A stretch of 16,198 nucleotides of DNA, taken from positions 1 through 16,198 of the forward strand of contig JAYSPY010000090.1 in the NCBI GenBank assembly GCA_043721855.1, read 5' to 3'. The notes under the pieces are model-generated. The model was not told the DNA's origin. It ran no database searches and was given only the letters and a program-made list of their open reading frames with translations. Both the position numbers and the translations under genes were made by a program. Positions 13,544 through 16,198 of the stretch are shown here, in pieces. The number at the start of each line of letters is the position of its first letter. The first letter of the stretch is position 1. The stretch is from JACMNW01 sp043721855. GTDB lineage: Bacteria; Pseudomonadota; Alphaproteobacteria; Rhodobacterales; Rhodobacteraceae.

Positions 13544-15687
13544 GGCGCGCGCCCGAACGTCAGCCTTCGGGCGGTGCGGCGAGCTTGCAGTCGGGTGATG
13601 ATCTTTGCCCGAAAGCCTGCAAGCCGCCGCTCCCACAGCCCCGGGTTATGCACCACATCGGCGCGGTAAAAGCTGGGGCATAGCACGGCGGCATCTGCCA
13701 CTTCGCCGCAGTTGCCGCAGCCCACGCAGGATTGGTCGATGCTTGCCACCGGATCATCGCGCAGGGGATCGTCAAGTTTCTTAAGGCTCAACGACGGGCA
13801 ACCCGACAGCCGGATGCAGGCATGATCACCGGTGCATATATCTTCATCGACGCCAAAGCGCGGGATATCAACCCGCCTGCCATCGTTGATGGCCTTGGCG
13901 CGCAGGGGTTTTTCGCGGCGCTGTTTGTTCAGCATGCATTCAGATGACGCAACAATGACCTTTGGCCCCGGTGCTTTGGTGGTCAGCGCCTCGCGGATCA
14001 CATTGCGCATGTGGGTGACATCATAGGTGCGGTCAACCTGGCGTACCCAGGTGATGCCGATACCGTTCAGCGCCTTGGCAATCGGGTTTTTCGTGGCTTT
14101 GGTGGCGTTATCGGCACGGCTGGACATCACGTCCTGTCCTCCGGTGGCGGCGGAATAGAAGTTATCGACCACAATCGCCACGCCGTCGGATTTGTTGAAC
14201 ACCATGTTGGTGAAGGATGACGACAGCCCGTTGTGCCAAAAGCCGCCATCGCCGATGATCGACACCGGGCGGCGTTCGCCACCGCCATCAAACGCACCAT
14301 TGGCAGCGGGGCCAAGGCCAAAGCCCATGGTGGCACCGCCGATTTCAAACGGTGGCAGGGCGGCGAACAAATGGCAGCCGATGTCGGCGGATATCTGGTG
14401 TTTGCCGAGTTCCTTTTCCACCAGTTTCATCGCTGCGAAAATGGGGCGTTCCGGGCAGCCTGTGCAAAACCCCGGCGGGCGAATCGGCACGGTTTTGCTC
14501 AGGTCAGGGATGGCAGGGCGGTCTTGATTTGGCGCGCGGACCTGCCCCGGCAACATCTGCGGCGCGGCGGCTTTCAGAAACGCCGTGACCCCGTCCAGCA
14601 TCACTTGGCCGGTGTATTCGCCCGCCATCGGCAACACGCCCTTGCCGTAAAGTTTGACTTGGGAACCCGCGCGGTAAAGGTACGATCCGAGTTGTTGTTC
14701 AATGAATTCGGGCTGGCCTTCCTCGACCACCAGCACCGCGTCTTTGCCTTCGCAAAACGCAAGAAACTCTGACAAGATCAATGGATAGGTGACGTTCAGC
14801 ACATAAAGCGGCACGTCGGTATCACCGTAGATATTGGCCAGGCCCAGCCTTTGCAGCGCGCGGATCACGCCGTTATACATGCCACCCTGCATAACGATGC
14901 CGACGGGGGCGCTCTGCGGACCAAACTGTTCGTTCAGGGCATGCTCAAGGATGTATTTTTCAGCGGCCGGCCAGCGGTTTTTCACCTTGTCCTGTTCGTG
15001 GACATAGGACATCGGCGGCAGCACAACGCGGGCGAAATCTGACCTTGGATTGGACAAAGCATCCGTCACCGACAGCGTGGGGCGCTGATTATCCTTGGTG
15101 GCAAACGATCCGGTTACATGACAGGATCTTATGCGCATCATCAGCATCACGGGGCTGTTCGATGCCTCTGATAGCGCAAAGCCGTCACCCACCGCTTTGA
15201 CAATACTGGGCAAATTCGGGCGCGGGTCCAGCATCCAGAACTGTGATTTCATCGCAAAGGCGTGGCTGCGTTCCTGCATGATCGACGATCCTTCGCCGTA
15301 GTCCTCGCCCAAGATCACCAAGGCCCCACCGGTGACGCCAGACGATGACAGGTTCGCCAATGCGTCCGACGCCACGTTGACGCCAACCGGTCCTTTGAAC
15401 GTCACCGCCCCCCGGATCGGATAATGCACAGACGCGGCCAGCATGGCGGCAGCCGCAGCCTCGTTCGCGGAGGCCTCAAACCGCACGCCAAGTTCGCCGA
15501 GCAAATCCTGCGCATCCGCAAGCACATCCATCAGATGCGATATTGGCGCCCCCTGATAGCCACCGACATACCCCACGCCGTTTTCCAGCAGCGCTTTGGT
15601 GATGGCCAGAATACCCTCGCCCGTGAAGGTATCATCCGCGCCAAGCCGCAGGTGTTCTACTTCCGCTTTGAAAGACCGTTCTGCCAT
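13540..15687 (-). CDS. iorA: Indolepyruvate ferredoxin oxidoreductase, alpha subunit
   Basis: A 715-aa thiamine-diphosphate and iron-sulfur enzyme. The N-terminal half is the pyrimidine-binding and transketolase-C-like region. The TPP/Mg motif begins at GDGGFWHNG (about 478-486) and runs to VVDNFYSAATGGQD. The preceding GFCTGCPERP carries a conserved Cys pair. The C-terminus (about 610-680) is a ferredoxin domain. Its first cluster motif is CTGDHAC-x5-CP (C618, D621, C624, C630), with Asp in place of the second Cys. The second is CVGCGNC-x9-CP (C654, C657, C660, C670). It catalyses CoA-dependent decarboxylation of arylpyruvates with IorB. It starts three bases after the MarR stop and overlaps iorB by ATGA, so the three genes form one operon. 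Aryl pyruvates come from transamination of tryptophan or phenylalanine. Confidence 0.9.
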   Translation of the reverse strand: MAERSFKAEVEHLRLGADDTFTGEGILAITKALLENGVGYVGGYQGAPISHLMDVLADAQDLLGELGVRFEASANEAAAAAMLAASVHYPIRGAVTFKGPVGVNVASDALANLSSSGVTGGALVILGEDYGEGSSIMQERSHAFAMKSQFWMLDPRPNLPSIVKAVGDGFALSEASNSPVMLMMRIRSCHVTGSFATKDNQRPTLSVTDALSNPRSDFARVVLPPMSYVHEQDKVKNRWPAAEKYILEHALNEQFGPQSAPVGIVMQGGMYNGVIRALQRLGLANIYGDTDVPLYVLNVTYPLILSEFLAFCEGKDAVLVVEEGQPEFIEQQLGSYLYRAGSQVKLYGKGVLPMAGEYTGQVMLDGVTAFLKAAAPQMLPGQVRAPNQDRPAIPDLSKTVPIRPPGFCTGCPERPIFAAMKLVEKELGKHQISADIGCHLFAALPPFEIGGATMGFGLGPAANGAFDGGGERRPVSIIGDGGFWHNGLSSSFTNMVFNKSDGVAIVVDNFYSAATGGQDVMSSRADNATKATKNPIAKALNGIGITWVRQVDRTYDVTHMRNVIREALTTKAPGPKVIVASSECMLNKQRREKPLRAKAINDGRRVDIPRFGVDEDICTGDHACIRLSGCPSLSLKKLDDPLRDDPVASIDQSCVGCGNCGEVADAAVLCPSFYRADVVHNPGLWERRLAGFRAKIITRLQARRTARRLTFGRAP

Positions 15688-15690
15688 GGC

Positions 15691-16161
15691 TCAAATCTCG
15701 TGCTTGCGGATGTTGATCAGCATCTTTTGCAAAGTGCCGACAAAGGCGCTTCTTTCGTCGTCCGGGATGCCGCGAAACATGCGGGCATAGGTGGCGGCCA
15801 TATGGGGCCAAATCTCGTCAAACGCTGCGCGGCCCGGATCGGTAATATAGACCCGCGTGGCACGGCTGTCATTCGCGTCTGCTTCGCGACGGACCAAGCC
15901 ATCGCCTGCAAGCTGATCCAACGCGCGGCTTAGGGTGGATTGTTCTGCCACCGCATAGATCGCCAAAGCGCCGATGAGCGGTCCATCAATCACCGACAGC
16001 ACCGCAAGCGCGCGCATTTTCGACGTGCTTAAGCCCATCCCGGCCATTTCTTCGCGCAGACTGGCATTATACCGCCCCATGATCCGGTTCATCAGATAAG
16101 GCGCGAAATTGAACAGCCCAATTTCACCCAAACGCGCGGTTAAAGGGCTGTCATCCTTCAT
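15691..16161 (-). CDS. MarR-family transcriptional regulator, first gene of the ior operon
   Basis: A 156-aa winged-helix regulator. Seen: an N-terminal helix FNFAPYLMNRIMGRYNASLR, a winged-helix domain with LAIYAVAEQSTLSRALDQL as recognition region, the wing DANDSRATRVYITDPGRA, and a C-terminal dimer helix. It is clearly different in sequence from the MarR inside the other operon. Placed directly upstream of iorA with a three-base gap, it probably regulates its own operon in response to an aromatic acid or CoA ester. The ATG at 16161 is the first in frame with family-like sequence. No strong ribosome site is seen (AAAAAGG lies about 10 nt upstream). The promoter is only partly in the window (16162-16198). 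Confidence 0.85.
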   Translation of the reverse strand: MKDDSPLTARLGEIGLFNFAPYLMNRIMGRYNASLREEMAGMGLSTSKMRALAVLSVIDGPLIGALAIYAVAEQSTLSRALDQLAGDGLVRREADANDSRATRVYITDPGRAAFDEIWPHMAATYARMFRGIPDDERSAFVGTLQKMLINIRKHEI

Positions 16162-16198
16162 GCGCGCAACCTTTTTGCCGCAAGGTATCCTGATTTTC

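Noticed and set aside
16169..16186. Small dyads (ACCTT/AAGGT and TTGCCGCAA) upstream of the second MarR gene
   Set aside because: The two dyads have different centres and short arms, and the promoter is cut by the window edge, so an operator cannot be supported.
1..16198. CRISPR arrays, tRNA or rRNA genes, riboswitches, phage genes
   Set aside because: No regularly spaced repeats, cloverleaf-like tRNA sequence, rRNA segments or phage structural genes were seen. Coding genes occupy nearly all of 394-16161.

Overview
This window looks like part of an alphaproteobacterial genome, most likely from the Rhodobacteraceae/Roseobacter group. The evidence is moderately high GC, tight operons with ATGA/TGATG stop-start overlaps, hairpins followed by an ATATTT...AACAGAAAAA tail that I associate with this lineage, and gene families typical of it. 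The assignment rests on style and protein recognition, not on a marker gene.

Layout. Positions 1-289 hold debris of two IS66-family insertion sequences. One ends at 98 and appears to have inserted into the tnpA gene of a second, oppositely oriented copy ending at 289. A long perfect hairpin (300-368) separates this from the catabolic genes. Positions 394-8307 are an eight-gene minus-strand operon. In transcription order it encodes a fused flavin monooxygenase/Old-Yellow-type reductase acting on an aryl-CoA (2-aminobenzoyl-CoA or salicylyl-CoA type), an SDR, a MarR regulator, a crotonase-fold enzyme, an acyl-CoA dehydrogenase, a 4HBT thioesterase, a RidA-like protein and a 2-aminobenzoate/benzoate-type CoA ligase. 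All junctions but one overlap by 1-4 nt. A divergent plus-strand operon (about 8419-11892) encodes a 3-hydroxyacyl-CoA dehydrogenase, a 3-oxoadipyl-CoA-type thiolase and a kynureninase-like PLP enzyme. The control region between them carries a perfect 18-bp palindrome, probably the operator. A bidirectional hairpin terminator (about 11919-11975) separates this from a second minus-strand operon, marR-iorA-iorB (16161-11999), for indolepyruvate:ferredoxin oxidoreductase.

How the genes work together (inference from known pathways). The two divergent operons look like a complete CoA-dependent aerobic 2-aminobenzoate (anthranilate) pathway of the kind described in Azoarcus evansii. The ligase makes 2-aminobenzoyl-CoA and the fused enzyme hydroxylates and reduces the ring. 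A hydrolytic/beta-oxidation set (RidA-like, crotonase, acyl-CoA dehydrogenase, SDR, 3-hydroxyacyl-CoA dehydrogenase, thiolase) then removes nitrogen, opens the ring and yields acetyl-CoA plus a dicarboxylyl-CoA. The kynureninase-like enzyme could supply anthranilate from kynurenine, and IorAB would oxidise indolepyruvate from tryptophan, so the region may be a tryptophan/indole-derivative catabolic island. The most unusual points are a RidA-like protein lacking the substrate-carboxylate Arg, a kynureninase-like enzyme with changed PLP-site residues, and a crotonase lacking one canonical Glu. Together they suggest enzymes retuned to unusual amino-cyclohexene-CoA intermediates.
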